DNA from: Fodinicola acaciae
GTDB lineage: Bacteria; Actinomycetota; Actinomycetes; Mycobacteriales; HKI-0501
DNA: 64,000 nucleotides
Assembly: GCF_010993745.1 (NCBI RefSeq)
Contig: NZ_WOTN01000001.1
Coordinates: 1,057,235 to 1,121,234 of the forward strand
Direction of reading: 5' to 3'
This document shows, one piece after another, positions 26,449 through 35,402 of this stretch. Under the pieces are notes generated by a model that searched no databases, was not told the DNA's origin, and worked only from the letters and a program-made list of their open reading frames with translations. Within the stretch, counting starts at the first letter, position 1; every line of letters starts with the position of its first letter. Made by a program: the position numbers and the translations under genes.

Positions 26449-27659
26449 CGGCATCGGTCGACGACGTACGCGCGGCGGTCGACGCGGCCTACCGCGACGA
26501 GTGGGGCCAGGTGGTCGCGACGCTGATCGGCCTCATCCGCGACTGGGACCTCGCCGAGGACTGCGCGCAGGAGGCCTTCGCCAGCGCGCTGGAGACCTGG
26601 CCGCGTGATGGCATCCCGAAGCGGCCAGGTGCCTGGCTGACCACGACCGCGCGCAACCGCGCGACCGACCGGCTGCGACGTGACGCGGCCGGGCGCGAGA
26701 AACTGCGCCAGTTGGCCGTGCTGGCAGAGCCGGTGCCCGAGCCGGACGAGATCGCCGACGAGCGGCTGCGGCTGATCTTCACCTGCTGCCATCCGGCGCT
26801 GCCGTTCGAGGCTCGGGTAGCGCTCACGCTGCGTACGCTCGCCGGCCTGAGCACGGTCGAGATCGCCAAGGCGTTCCTGACCGCCGAGCCGACGATGGCG
26901 CAGCGGCTGGTACGCGCAAAGCGCAAGATCGCCGAGGCCGGCATTCCATACCGGGTGCCGCCCGCCGAGCTGCTGCCGGAGCGGCTGGCCGCGGTGCTCG
27001 CGGTGCTCTACCTGATCTTCAACCAGGGCTACGACGAGCATGACGGCGACCGCGCGCTGACCGCAGAGGCGATTCACCTGGCACGAGTGCTCGTCCAGCT
27101 GATGCCGGCCGAGCCAGAGCCGCGCGGCCTGCTCGCGTTGATGCTGTTCAACGAGGCCCGGCGCGCGTCGCGTACGGACGACGGCGTGCTGGTGACGCTC
27201 GAGCAGCAGGACCGGTCGGCGTGGGACCAGGCGATGATCGCCGAAGGTGTCGCCGTGCTCGACCAGGCGCTGGCCATCCGGCGGACGGGGCCGTACCAGG
27301 TGCAGGCCGCGATCGCCGCCTGTCACGCGACCGCGGCCGATTCGGCGTCGACCGACTGGCCGCAGATCGCCGCGTTGTACGCGCAGCTGGCCCGGCTGGC
27401 GCCGTCGCCGGTCGTGGAGCTCAACCGCGCGGTGGCGGTGGCGATGTCCGACGGCATCGCGGCCGGCCTGGCACTGGTGGACGAGCTGGCCGAGTCCGGC
27501 CGGCTGGACGGCTATCACCTCCTGCCGGCCACCCGGGCCGACCTGCTGCGGCGCGATGGTCGCGTGGCCGAGGCGAAGGTCGCGTACGAGCAAGCGCTGC
27601 GGCTGGCGCCGACCGATGCCGAGCGCCGCTATCTGAGCAGCCGCCTGCACTCGCTCTGA
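26445..27659 (+). CDS. ECF42 sigma factor with C-terminal TPR extension
   Basis: The 404-residue protein has sigma region 2 (residues 10-75, DWDLAEDCAQEAFASALETW), region 4 (about 110-165) and a long C-terminal TPR-like domain (about 200-400) that is typical of the ECF42 group and needed for activity. LTTTARNRATDRLRR and LIFTCCHPALP are characteristic. ATG 26445 overlaps the YCII stop. The downstream MFS gene carries an ECF42-like promoter, so the sigma probably drives its own neighbours. Confidence 0.93.
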   Translation: MTASVDDVRAAVDAAYRDEWGQVVATLIGLIRDWDLAEDCAQEAFASALETWPRDGIPKRPGAWLTTTARNRATDRLRRDAAGREKLRQLAVLAEPVPEPDEIADERLRLIFTCCHPALPFEARVALTLRTLAGLSTVEIAKAFLTAEPTMAQRLVRAKRKIAEAGIPYRVPPAELLPERLAAVLAVLYLIFNQGYDEHDGDRALTAEAIHLARVLVQLMPAEPEPRGLLALMLFNEARRASRTDDGVLVTLEQQDRSAWDQAMIAEGVAVLDQALAIRRTGPYQVQAAIAACHATAADSASTDWPQIAALYAQLARLAPSPVVELNRAVAVAMSDGIAAGLALVDELAESGRLDGYHLLPATRADLLRRDGRVAEAKVAYEQALRLAPTDAERRYLSSRLHSL

Positions 27660-27698
27660 CCTGCGTCAACGAAACTGGCAAAAGTTTTTCGCGACGGA

Positions 27699-27725
27699 TG
27701 TCGATCTGGCGCCGGCCGCTTCGTC
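27699..27725 (+). promoter_or_regulatory. ECF42-type promoter upstream of the MFS gene
   Basis: TGTCGA (27699-27704) and CGTC (27722-27725) are separated by 17 bases, matching the published ECF42 pattern (TGTCGA at -35, CGA/TC at -10). A start near 27732 would leave a 30-base leader with GAAGGAA before ATG 27762. Confidence 0.7.
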
Positions 27726-27761
27726 GGTGGGACGAAAACCCATCAGACGAAGGAACCCGAG

Positions 27762-29150
27762 ATGTCAGTTATCCAAGAGCGGACCCAGAGCAGTCGGGCG
27801 GCGCCGGCCAGGCGTGGCCTGGTGCTGGCACTGGCCTGCACCTCCACGGCCATGGTCGGCCTGGACACCGCGATCGTGAACGTGGCGCTGCCGTCGATGC
27901 AGCGCGATCTCGGCGTCGGACCGAGCGTGCTGCAGTGGGTCGTCGTCGCGTACGCCCTGCTGCTCGGCGGTTTCCTGCTGCTCGGTGGTCGGATGACCGA
28001 CCAGCTCGGCCGCCGGCGCGTCTTCCTGACCGGCCTGGCGATCTTCAGCGCCGCCTCGCTGCTGGCCGGTGCCGCGCAGCAGGTCGGCCTGCTGATCGCG
28101 GCACGTGCCGTCCAGGGTTTCGGTGCTGCCCTGATCGTGCCGGCGGCGCTGTCGCTGCTGGCCGTCACCTTTCCGGAGGGACCTGAGCGCAACCGCGCGG
28201 TCGGCATTTTCGGTGCCATCGCTGGCATCGGCGGCTCGGTCGGCGTCGTCGCCAGCGGCCTGCTGGCGGCCGGTCCGGGCTGGCGCTGGTCGTTTCTGAT
28301 CAACGTGCCGGCCGGCGTATTGTTCATCGCGCTCGCCATCGCCTTCCTGGCTCCCGATCCGCGTGGCGAGCGCGCGAAGCGGCTCGACGTCGCCGGTGCG
28401 ACCACGGTGACGGCCGGTCTGCTGCTGTTCGTGTACGCACTGCACAACGCCGCCACGTACGGCTGGCTGAACCTCTCGAACCTGGCCCCGTTCGTGGTGG
28501 CCGTCGCACTGCTCGTTGCATTCGTACGCATCGAGGCGCGGTCGGCGGCTCCGCTCGTGCCGCTGTCGATCGTGCGCAACCGTACGCTCGTCGCCGCGAA
28601 CCTCACCGCGTTCCTCGCCTACTGCGCCTTGCTGTCGTTCATCTTCATCGGCTCGCTGCTGATGCAGCAGGGCCTCGGCTACCGGCCGGTGCAGACCGGT
28701 CTGGCCTGGCTGGCCACCACGATCACCAGTTTCGCCGCGTCGATGGTCGGCGCCAGGCTCGCTACCCGGATGCCGGTGCGCTCGCTGCTGGTCGTCGGCC
28801 TGCTGATCGTCACCGCGGCGGCGCTGCTGCTGGCCAGAGTGCCGGCAGGCGGTGCGTACGCCGTCGACCTGCTGCCGGCCTTTCTGCTCGCCGGCATCGG
28901 CTTCGGATTTTGCGGTCCAGCCGTCCAGATCGGCGCGCTGTCCGGTGTGTCGCGGTCGGCCGCCGGGCTGGCGTCCGGCCTGGTCGAGACCATGCGCGAG
29001 GTCGGCGGTGCCGCCGGCGTGGCCGCCGTGTCGACCGTGCTCGTCAGTGGCTCCGGCCTCGCCGGCTTCCACCTGGCCTTCCTGTTCATCGGTGGCCTCG
29101 CCGTGCTCGGCGTGGCCGTCGCGGCCTTCGGATTCACCCGTAAGTCCTGA
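27762..29150 (+). CDS. MFS exporter, DHA2 (EmrB/QacA-like) family
   Basis: The 462-residue protein has about 14 hydrophobic segments. The first segment motif LDTAIVNVALPSMQRDL is diagnostic of DHA2 drug:proton antiporters, and GGRMTDQLGRRRVFLTG is the MFS loop 2-3 signature. Substrates are usually cationic drugs or dyes. It lies just downstream of the ECF42 gene and its predicted promoter and is followed after 15 bases by the DUF899 gene, so it is a probable member of the ECF42 regulon. Confidence 0.92.
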   Translation: MSVIQERTQSSRAAPARRGLVLALACTSTAMVGLDTAIVNVALPSMQRDLGVGPSVLQWVVVAYALLLGGFLLLGGRMTDQLGRRRVFLTGLAIFSAASLLAGAAQQVGLLIAARAVQGFGAALIVPAALSLLAVTFPEGPERNRAVGIFGAIAGIGGSVGVVASGLLAAGPGWRWSFLINVPAGVLFIALAIAFLAPDPRGERAKRLDVAGATTVTAGLLLFVYALHNAATYGWLNLSNLAPFVVAVALLVAFVRIEARSAAPLVPLSIVRNRTLVAANLTAFLAYCALLSFIFIGSLLMQQGLGYRPVQTGLAWLATTITSFAASMVGARLATRMPVRSLLVVGLLIVTAAALLLARVPAGGAYAVDLLPAFLLAGIGFGFCGPAVQIGALSGVSRSAAGLASGLVETMREVGGAAGVAAVSTVLVSGSGLAGFHLAFLFIGGLAVLGVAVAAFGFTRKS

Positions 29151-29165
29151 GAGAAGGAGACAGTC

Positions 29166-29879
29166 ATGGACCACCTGCCACCAACCGTCGACCGCGCCAC
29201 TTTCCAGGCGGAGCTGGACCAACTGCGGATCCGCGAGAAGGCGCACACGCGCGAAGGCAGCGCGATCGCCGCGGCGCGCCGACGGCTGCCGATGGTCGAG
29301 GTCGACGCCAGTATCGAGGTGCTCGGACCGGACGGACCGGTCACGCTGCACGACGCGTTCGAAGGACGGCGTCAGCTCATCGCGTATTACTTCATGTGGT
29401 GGGACGGCCATCCCTCGGCCGAGCAGTGCGAAGGCTGCACCTTCTACACCACGCAGGTCGCGGAGCTGGCCTACCTGCATTCGCGCGACATCACTTACGC
29501 CGTCTTCGCGCAGGGACCGTACGCGCAGACGCGGCGCTATCGCGACTTCATGGGGTGGACGATGCCGTGGTACTCCGCGCAGGACTCCGCGGAGAAGCTG
29601 CTGGCCGGACGGCAGGTCGGGATGTTCCACCTGGTCTGCTACCTGCGCGAGGGCGACCGCGTCTTCGAGACTTACTGGACGACCGGCCGCGGTGTCGAGG
29701 CGATGGACTACAGCTACGCGCTGATGGACCTGACCGTCTACGGACGCCAGGAGCCATGGGAGGACTCGCCGGCCGGCTGGTCGAAGGCGTGGCCGGTCGA
29801 CGGCGCCAACCTGCGTACGGACGGACGGCCGATCGCGCAGTGGTCGCGGGTCGAGGACGGACGCCCCGACGAGCTCTAG
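29166..29879 (+). CDS. DUF899 thioredoxin-like protein
   Basis: The 237-residue protein fits the DUF899 family: LIAYYFMWWDGHPSAEQCEGCTFYTTQ, where CEGC occupies the thioredoxin-like redox position, and FRDFMGWTMPWYS-like residues later (RYRDFMGWTMPWYS). Family members are found near ECF sigmas and DGPF proteins and are thought to be redox or detoxifying enzymes, without proven activity. AGAAGGAGA precedes the ATG. It is probably co-transcribed with the MFS exporter. Confidence 0.88.
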   Translation: MDHLPPTVDRATFQAELDQLRIREKAHTREGSAIAAARRRLPMVEVDASIEVLGPDGPVTLHDAFEGRRQLIAYYFMWWDGHPSAEQCEGCTFYTTQVAELAYLHSRDITYAVFAQGPYAQTRRYRDFMGWTMPWYSAQDSAEKLLAGRQVGMFHLVCYLREGDRVFETYWTTGRGVEAMDYSYALMDLTVYGRQEPWEDSPAGWSKAWPVDGANLRTDGRPIAQWSRVEDGRPDEL

Positions 29880-29895
29880 GGCCTATGGTCGGAGC

Positions 29896-31062
29896 GTGGA
29901 CTTCGCACCGACGGCAGACCAGGAGACGATCCGCGCGGCGGTGGCGGAGCTGGCCGGCAGGTTCGACGACGACTACTGGATGCGCAAGGACCAGGAGCAC
30001 GAGTTTCCGTCCGAGTTCTACGACGCGTTCGCCCGTGGCGGCTGGCTCGGCGTCGCCATCCCGGCGGCGTACGGCGGCCACGGCCTCGGGATCACCGAGG
30101 CGTCGATCGTCCTTGAGGAGGTCGCGAAGTCCGGCGGCGGCATGAACGCCGCCAGCTCCATCCACCTGTCGATCTTCGGCATGCACCCGGTGGTCGTACA
30201 CGGCTCCGAGGGCCTGAAACGGCGTACGCTGCCGCGGATCGTGGACGGCGACCTGCACGTGTGTTTTGGCGTAACAGAGCCAGAAGCCGGCCTGGACACG
30301 ACGAGGATCAGCACCTTCGCGCGTCGTGACGGCGACCATTACGTCGTCGACGGCCGCAAGGTGTGGATTTCCAAGGCGATGGAGTCGGAAAAGGTCCTGC
30401 TGCTCACGCGTACGAGCAAAATCGAGGACGTCACGAGGAAAACCGACGGCATGACGCTGTTTCTCACCGACCTCGACCGCGCACACGTGGACATTCGGCC
30501 GATCCGGAAAATGGGTCGCAACGCGGTGTCGTCGAACGAACTGTTCATCGACGGCCTGCGTGTGCCGGCCGAGGACCGGGTCGGTGCGGAAGGCCAGGGT
30601 TTCCGCTACCTTCTGGACGGCCTCAACCCGGAGCGGATGCTGATCGCCGCCGAAGCGCTCGGTCTGGGACGAGCGGCGCTGCGCCGGGCCGTACGCTATG
30701 GCAACGAACGCGAGGTCTTCGGCCGGCCGATCGGCATGAACCAGGGCCTGCAGTTTCCGTTGGCCGACTCGCTGGCGCGGCTCGACGCGGCGGAGTTGGT
30801 GCTGCGCAAGGCAACCTGGCTCTATGACCACGGCCGGCCGTGTGGACGCGAGGCGAACACGGCCAAATATCTGTGCGCCGACGCGGGTTTCCAGGCCGCG
30901 GACCGCGCATTGCAGACGCATGGCGGCATGGGCTATTCGGAGGAATATCACGTGGCGCGGTATTTCCGTGAGGCACGGCTGCTGCGGATCGCGCCGCTGA
31001 GCCAGGAGATGGTGCTCAACTATCTCGGTGAGCACGTGCTCGGCCTGCCGCGCAGTTACTGA
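29896..31062 (+). CDS. Acyl-CoA dehydrogenase
   Basis: The 388-residue enzyme shows the family signature CFGVTEPEAGLDTT (FAD/substrate region near residue 120) and GGMGYSEEYHVARYFREARL near residue 345. It oxidises acyl-CoA to enoyl-CoA with FAD; chain length or branching specificity cannot be read. The GTG start at 29896 lies 17 bases after the DUF899 gene and lacks a strong ribosome site; whether it belongs to the same transcript is open. Confidence 0.92.
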   Translation: MDFAPTADQETIRAAVAELAGRFDDDYWMRKDQEHEFPSEFYDAFARGGWLGVAIPAAYGGHGLGITEASIVLEEVAKSGGGMNAASSIHLSIFGMHPVVVHGSEGLKRRTLPRIVDGDLHVCFGVTEPEAGLDTTRISTFARRDGDHYVVDGRKVWISKAMESEKVLLLTRTSKIEDVTRKTDGMTLFLTDLDRAHVDIRPIRKMGRNAVSSNELFIDGLRVPAEDRVGAEGQGFRYLLDGLNPERMLIAAEALGLGRAALRRAVRYGNEREVFGRPIGMNQGLQFPLADSLARLDAAELVLRKATWLYDHGRPCGREANTAKYLCADAGFQAADRALQTHGGMGYSEEYHVARYFREARLLRIAPLSQEMVLNYLGEHVLGLPRSY

Positions 31063-31106
31063 GCCAGTAACGGCAACGACCGCCGGCCGTTGACCTTCAG
31101 CGGCAT

Positions 31107-31121
31107 CCCCCGGACCGGGGG
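31107..31121. terminator. Short GC hairpin between convergent genes
   Basis: CCCCCGG (31107-31113) and CCGGGGG (31115-31121) form a compact palindrome between the acyl-CoA dehydrogenase and the convergent phosphotransferase gene. Outer words GTAAC/GTTAC could extend it. There is no U-run. Confidence 0.45.
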
Positions 31122-31128
31122 CGCGCTG

Positions 31129-32073
31129 TTACCCGAGGCGCCGTAGCGCTGCCTCGACTGCGACCTCGACCCGGGAGGTCATGCCGGGCGCATCGACGGG
31201 ACGGCGGCCGGCGACCTGACGACGGACCCACTTCGGTTGGCTGTCGTCATGGTGCAGCAGGGCGTACAGGTCCCACCACGGATCGAGCGTCACCCCGGCG
31301 ATCGACTCATAGAGCGACCGAAGCCGCTCCGCCCACTCGGGCGAGTAGAGCGCCGCCAAATATCGCCGACAGTGCCCGACGTCAATCGCGCGCGCTCCGC
31401 GATGGATGCCATTCCAGTCGGTCAGCCCGGTAATCCTCCCGCGCGACCAGAGCATGTTCACCGGCAGGAAATCGCAGTGCAAGAAGACCGCATTGGCCGG
31501 TGGTGGCGGCGCCGCCATGGCACCGAAGGCCGCCTTCCACACGGCCGGGTTGTGGGCGTCGGCCGGGACCTGCAACTCGTCGAGCGGGGCGATCCAGGAA
31601 TCCCTCCACGGCCTGAACGTCTTCGCGGGGAGATCGAGGGAATGCAGCGATACGGCAAGCTCCGCGATCCTGGTCATCCACGACCGGGGTTGCGCCGGAT
31701 TCAGATCGACATGCCCCGGCAACCGTGTCATCAGCAACGACGGCGCGCCCCCGGTCGAAGCGCCAGCGACATCGGCAGCCAGGATGCTCGGAACCGGGAG
31801 CCCGCTTCCGGCCACCACCCCAAGGTTGGCGATCTCCTTCTCCAAGCTCTCTTGCAGCCCAAGCCCGGCCGGGTATTGTCGCAGTACGACGAAAGTCCGC
31901 ACCCCACGTCGCTCGACAGTCAGCCGGTTCACCGCGGAGCAGACGCCACCGGTCAGTCGGCGACAGCCAACGACGCGACTGCCCCGACCCATCGACGCCG
32001 CCACCCAGGCGAAAGTCTCCGCGGAGGGCCGGCGCTGCACGAACCGGCCATCCCTCCAGTCGCCGTCGCTCAT
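31129..32073 (-). CDS. Aminoglycoside phosphotransferase (APH)-family kinase
   Basis: From ATG 32073 the protein is 314 residues. The catalytic loop FLHCDFLPVNMLW carries the Brenner-type HxDxxxxN, and ITGLTDWNG holds the Mg-binding Asp with the usual GxxDW spacing. LTGGVCSAVNRL is the N-lobe nucleotide loop. Family members phosphorylate antibiotics, choline, sugars or other small molecules; resistance should not be assumed. It lies downstream of metE on the same strand with a 95-base gap. Confidence 0.85.
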   Translation of the reverse strand: MSDGDWRDGRFVQRRPSAETFAWVAASMGRGSRVVGCRRLTGGVCSAVNRLTVERRGVRTFVVLRQYPAGLGLQESLEKEIANLGVVAGSGLPVPSILAADVAGASTGGAPSLLMTRLPGHVDLNPAQPRSWMTRIAELAVSLHSLDLPAKTFRPWRDSWIAPLDELQVPADAHNPAVWKAAFGAMAAPPPPANAVFLHCDFLPVNMLWSRGRITGLTDWNGIHRGARAIDVGHCRRYLAALYSPEWAERLRSLYESIAGVTLDPWWDLYALLHHDDSQPKWVRRQVAGRRPVDAPGMTSRVEVAVEAALRRLG

Positions 32074-32168
32074 GAGCGCGAGCCTATTCGCCCGCGGCGC
32101 TCGCCAGACGGTCAATATCGTCGCGGCAACGACGCGGCGGACTCCAGGCAGGAGTCCGCCGCCTGCCG

Positions 32169-34436
32169 TCACAGCTCCGCGCGGACGTGCCGGGTCGCGG
32201 CGACGAGGTTGGCCAGGGTGGCGCGCACCTCGGGATAGCCGCGGGTCTTCAGGCCGCAGTCGGGGTTGACCCACAGCCGGCCGGCCGGAAACGAGCCGAG
32301 AGCGGTACGCAGGTGCGCGGCGATCTCGTCCACCGACGGCACTCGCGGTGAGTGGATGTCCCACACGCCGGGTCCGACCTCGTTCGGATAGCTGGCCCTG
32401 CTGAGGTCGTCGACGATCGCCATGTTGGACCGCGCCGCCTCCAGGCTGATCACGTCGGCGTCCATGTCGATGATCGCCTGCAGCACGTCACCGAACTCCG
32501 CATAGCACATGTGTGTGTGGATCTGCGTACGGTCGTCGACCCCGGAGGTGGTGAGCCGGAACGACTCCACGGCCCAGGCGAGGTAGGCCGCGCGACCGGC
32601 CTGGCGCAGCGGCAGTGTCTCGCGCAGCGCCGGCTCGTCGACCTGGATCGCCGCGATGCCGGCCGCCGCAAGGTCGGCGACTTCGTCGCGCAACGCCAGC
32701 GCGACCTGCGCGGCGGTGTCCGCGTGCGGCTGGTCGTCGCGTACGAACGACCAGGCCAGCATGGTCACCGGGCCGGTCAGCATGCCTTTGACCGGCTTTC
32801 GCGTCAGGCTCTGCGCGTACGTCGACCAGCGGACGGTCATCGGTTCGGGCCGCGACACGTCACCGACGATGATCGGCGGCCGTACGTAGCGCGTGCCGTA
32901 CGACTGGACCCAGCCGTGCGTGGTCGCCAGGAATCCGTTGAGCTGCTCGGCGAAGTACTGGACCATGTCGTTGCGCTCCGGCTCGCCGTGCACCAACACG
33001 TCCAGGCCGAGCGCCTCCTGTTCGGCGACCACCGAGCGGATCTCCTCACGCATCGCCTGGTCGTACGCCTCGGCCGTCAACGCACCGGACCGCAGCGCGG
33101 CACGAGCCTTGCGCAGGCTCGCCGTCTGTGGAAACGAGCCGATCGTGGTGGTCGGCAGATCGGGCAGCGCCAGCCGTTCGTGCTGTGCTTGGCGGCGTTT
33201 GTCGTAAGGACTCGCGCGATGCCGATCGGTGTCGCGCACGGCTGTAACGCGCGCGCGTACGGCATCGACGCGGACGATCGGCGAGGCCGCACGCGCGGCG
33301 CGCCGAGCGGCGTTGACTTGGAGCTGCCCGGCGATGGCGTCCCGGCCGTCGGTCAGGCCCTTGGCCAGGGTGCTGATCTCCTGCAGTTTCTGTGCCGCGA
33401 AAGCGAACCAGCCGGCCAGCTGCGGATCCAGATCGCGCTCGAGCGTGACGTCGATCGGCACGTGCAGCAACGAGCACGATGCCGACACGTCGACGGTCTG
33501 CGCGAGACCGAGCAACGTACCAAGCGTCGACAGTGCCGCCGGCAGGTCGGCGATCCAGATGTTGCGGCCGTCCACCACGCCGGCGACCAGCCGCTTGCCG
33601 GGGATGCCGCCGGCAGCGGCGAGGTCGGTGAGGTTGGCGGCGGCCGGCCCGGTGAAGTCCATTGCCAGGCCTTCCACGGCCGTGCCGGCGAGCACCGGCA
33701 GCGCGTCACCGAGCCGGTCGAAGTATGTCGCGACCAGGATCTTCGGCCGCGACCTTTCCGCGCTGAGCGCGTCGTACGCGCGTTTCGCCGCCGCCAGCAC
33801 GGCCGGCGGCTGGTCGGTGACCAGCGCCGGCTCGTCCAGCTGGACCCACTCGGCGCCGGCCGCGCGCAGATCCTGCAGCAGCTCGGCATAGCACGGCAGC
33901 AGCCGGTCGAGCAGCCTCAGCGGCTCGAAGCCGGCCGGCGCGCCCGGCTCCGGCTTGGCCAGCAGCAGGAACGTGACCGGACCGACCAGCACGGGCCGGG
34001 TGACCATGCCGGCCTCGGCGAACTCCTCGAGCGGTTTGGTCGCGTCGAGCCGGAACTCGGTGCCGGGTCCGAGCTCTGGGACCAGGTAGTGGTAGTTGGT
34101 GTCGAACCACTTGGTCATCTCCAGCGGAGCGGCGTCGGCGGTGCCGCGCGCCATCGCGAAATAGCGGTCGAGGCGGTCGGCCTCCGCCTGGTGCCGCGCC
34201 GGGATGGCGCCGACCATGATGGCCGTGTCCAACATATGGTCGTACAACGAGAAATCGTTGCTCGGGATCTCGGCGATGCCGGCGTCGCGTAGCTGCGCCA
34301 AACGCTGCAGTCGCAGCTCACGCGCGGCGGCCAGGAGCGTGTCGGCGTCGGTGGCGCCGCTCCAGTAGGACTCGACGGCCTTCTTCAGTTCCCGGTTGAC
34401 ACCTTGCCGGGGAAAGCCGTACACCGTTGCTGCCAT
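32169..34436 (-). CDS. metE: Cobalamin-independent methionine synthase MetE
   Basis: From ATG 34436 (GGAGAG just upstream) the protein is 755 residues, the normal MetE length. It transfers the methyl group of 5-methyltetrahydropteroyl-polyglutamate to homocysteine. The zinc site is intact: His642 and Cys644 in THMCY, the Glu in ISLEAARS, and Cys in [22 protein letters not shown] opens the C-terminal barrel. A cobalamin riboswitch upstream implies repression when vitamin B12 is available, so the organism probably also has a B12-dependent MetH. A longer open frame overlaps the riboswitch and is rejected. Confidence 0.96.
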   Translation of the reverse strand: MAATVYGFPRQGVNRELKKAVESYWSGATDADTLLAAARELRLQRLAQLRDAGIAEIPSNDFSLYDHMLDTAIMVGAIPARHQAEADRLDRYFAMARGTADAAPLEMTKWFDTNYHYLVPELGPGTEFRLDATKPLEEFAEAGMVTRPVLVGPVTFLLLAKPEPGAPAGFEPLRLLDRLLPCYAELLQDLRAAGAEWVQLDEPALVTDQPPAVLAAAKRAYDALSAERSRPKILVATYFDRLGDALPVLAGTAVEGLAMDFTGPAAANLTDLAAAGGIPGKRLVAGVVDGRNIWIADLPAALSTLGTLLGLAQTVDVSASCSLLHVPIDVTLERDLDPQLAGWFAFAAQKLQEISTLAKGLTDGRDAIAGQLQVNAARRAARAASPIVRVDAVRARVTAVRDTDRHRASPYDKRRQAQHERLALPDLPTTTIGSFPQTASLRKARAALRSGALTAEAYDQAMREEIRSVVAEQEALGLDVLVHGEPERNDMVQYFAEQLNGFLATTHGWVQSYGTRYVRPPIIVGDVSRPEPMTVRWSTYAQSLTRKPVKGMLTGPVTMLAWSFVRDDQPHADTAAQVALALRDEVADLAAAGIAAIQVDEPALRETLPLRQAGRAAYLAWAVESFRLTTSGVDDRTQIHTHMCYAEFGDVLQAIIDMDADVISLEAARSNMAIVDDLSRASYPNEVGPGVWDIHSPRVPSVDEIAAHLRTALGSFPAGRLWVNPDCGLKTRGYPEVRATLANLVAATRHVRAEL

Positions 34437-34554
34437 GGGCTCTCCTTCGCGAGTCCACTGCGGACCGCGCAGGTGAGCGTCGGCGCCCAGGACCGAGCGC
34501 ACCGACCGACCCACCCACGAGGTCGCGGCCAACCGCCCCGCGGTCGCGGGACGG

Positions 34555-34760
34555 GCGCTGGCAGGTCTTCGGACTCGTGAGCACGACCGGCTGCTCGCCG
34601 GTCACCTACCGGCCGTCGCTTCCCAGGCCCGTGCGGACCCAGTGCCGTCCCTCGTACGGGACAGACGGCTGTCGTTCTCACTCACCGCTGCGGGGCAGTC
34701 CCGGACTCGCACCGGGTTCCCTCTTGCCTCGCCGTCCACACGACACACGTGGACCGCGAA
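34555..34760 (-). ncRNA. Cobalamin riboswitch upstream of metE
   Basis: Read on the minus strand, the conserved blocks of the B12 aptamer appear in order: GAGGGAACCCGGTGCGAGTC (around 34730), then GGGACTGCCCCGCAGCGGTG, a CACTGGG core near 34640, TGGGAAG with GCCGGTAGGTGACC near 34610, and the B12-box end GAGTCCGAAGACCTGCCAGC (34576-34557). Downstream, CCCGCG/CGCGGG (about 34536-34549) could form an expression-platform hairpin. It lies 120 bases before metE and should lower MetE expression when cobalamin binds. Boundaries are approximate. Confidence 0.93.
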
Positions 34761-34782
34761 CCAGCTGCGCGGCCAACTCTAG

Positions 34783-35268
34783 TCAGTCGACGAAGGAGTC
34801 GAACATGCCTGGCTGGTACGAGCCGGCCGGCGTACGCACGATGACGTTGATGCGGTTGGCCGCGTTGATCAGTGCGACCAGCGACACGAGCGCGGCGAGC
34901 TGGTCGTCGTCGTAGTGCTTGCGCACCTGCTGCCAGGTCTCGTCCGACACACCACGGTGGTGGTCGGCGATACGCGTGCCTTCCTCGGCCAGCGCCAGCG
35001 CCGCGCGCTCCGCCTCGGTGAACACGGTCGCCTCACGCCAGGCGGCGACGAGGTTCAGCCGTACTGAGGTCTCACCGGCCGCCGCGGCGTCCTTGGTGTG
35101 CATGTCGGTGCAGAAACCGCAGCCGTTGATCTGGCTGGCCCGCAGGCTGACCAACTCCTGGGTGGACTTGGGCAGCGACGAGTTGCTGATCACCATGCTG
35201 GCGTTGGCGAACCGCTTGCCGAACTTGGCGGCGAGCTCGTTCTCGAACAGGTTGATACGGGGTTCCAT
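34783..35268 (-). CDS. Carboxymuconolactone decarboxylase / AhpD-like protein
   Basis: From ATG 35268 (AGGA upstream) the protein is 161 residues. The active-site block INGCGFCTDMHTKDA holds the CxxC and following His of AhpD-like peroxidase folds. It is divergent from an ECF41 sigma factor, the classical arrangement for this sigma group, and the shared intergenic palindrome contains an ECF41-type -35 element for each direction. It is a near-analogue of the gene at 1.1 kb. The substrate is unknown. Confidence 0.92.
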   Translation of the reverse strand: MEPRINLFENELAAKFGKRFANASMVISNSSLPKSTQELVSLRASQINGCGFCTDMHTKDAAAAGETSVRLNLVAAWREATVFTEAERAALALAEEGTRIADHHRGVSDETWQQVRKHYDDDQLAALVSLVALINAANRINVIVRTPAGSYQPGMFDSFVD

Positions 35269-35329
35269 GACGATCGTCCTCACTCGTGTTGTGGACTGGA
35301 CGAACACGAGATGCCGGCGATTCGCCGCG

Positions 35330-35357
35330 TGTGACAGTGACGAGGGCCACTGTCACA
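35330..35357. promoter_or_regulatory. Palindrome with ECF41-type -35 elements for divergent genes
   Basis: TGTGACAGTG (35330-35339) and CACTGTCACA (35348-35357) form a perfect 10-base inverted repeat with an 8-base spacer. Each arm contains TGTCACA, the published ECF41 -35 element, one per strand. For the sigma gene, TGTC follows after 16 bases (35374-35377), a 3/4 match to the CGTC -10. A good -10 for the leftward gene was not found at standard spacing. Confidence 0.65.
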
Positions 35358-35402
35358 GCACGGTGCGACGTGGTGTCTGGTGAGCGACACGAGAGGACCG
35401 GC

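Noticed and set aside
31129..32073. Antibiotic resistance gene call for the APH-family kinase
   Set aside because: Only the kinase fold is visible; many actinobacterial homologues act on unrelated metabolites.
32352..34292. 646-residue plus-strand frame
   Set aside because: Antisense to metE, which has intact zinc ligands and a riboswitch.
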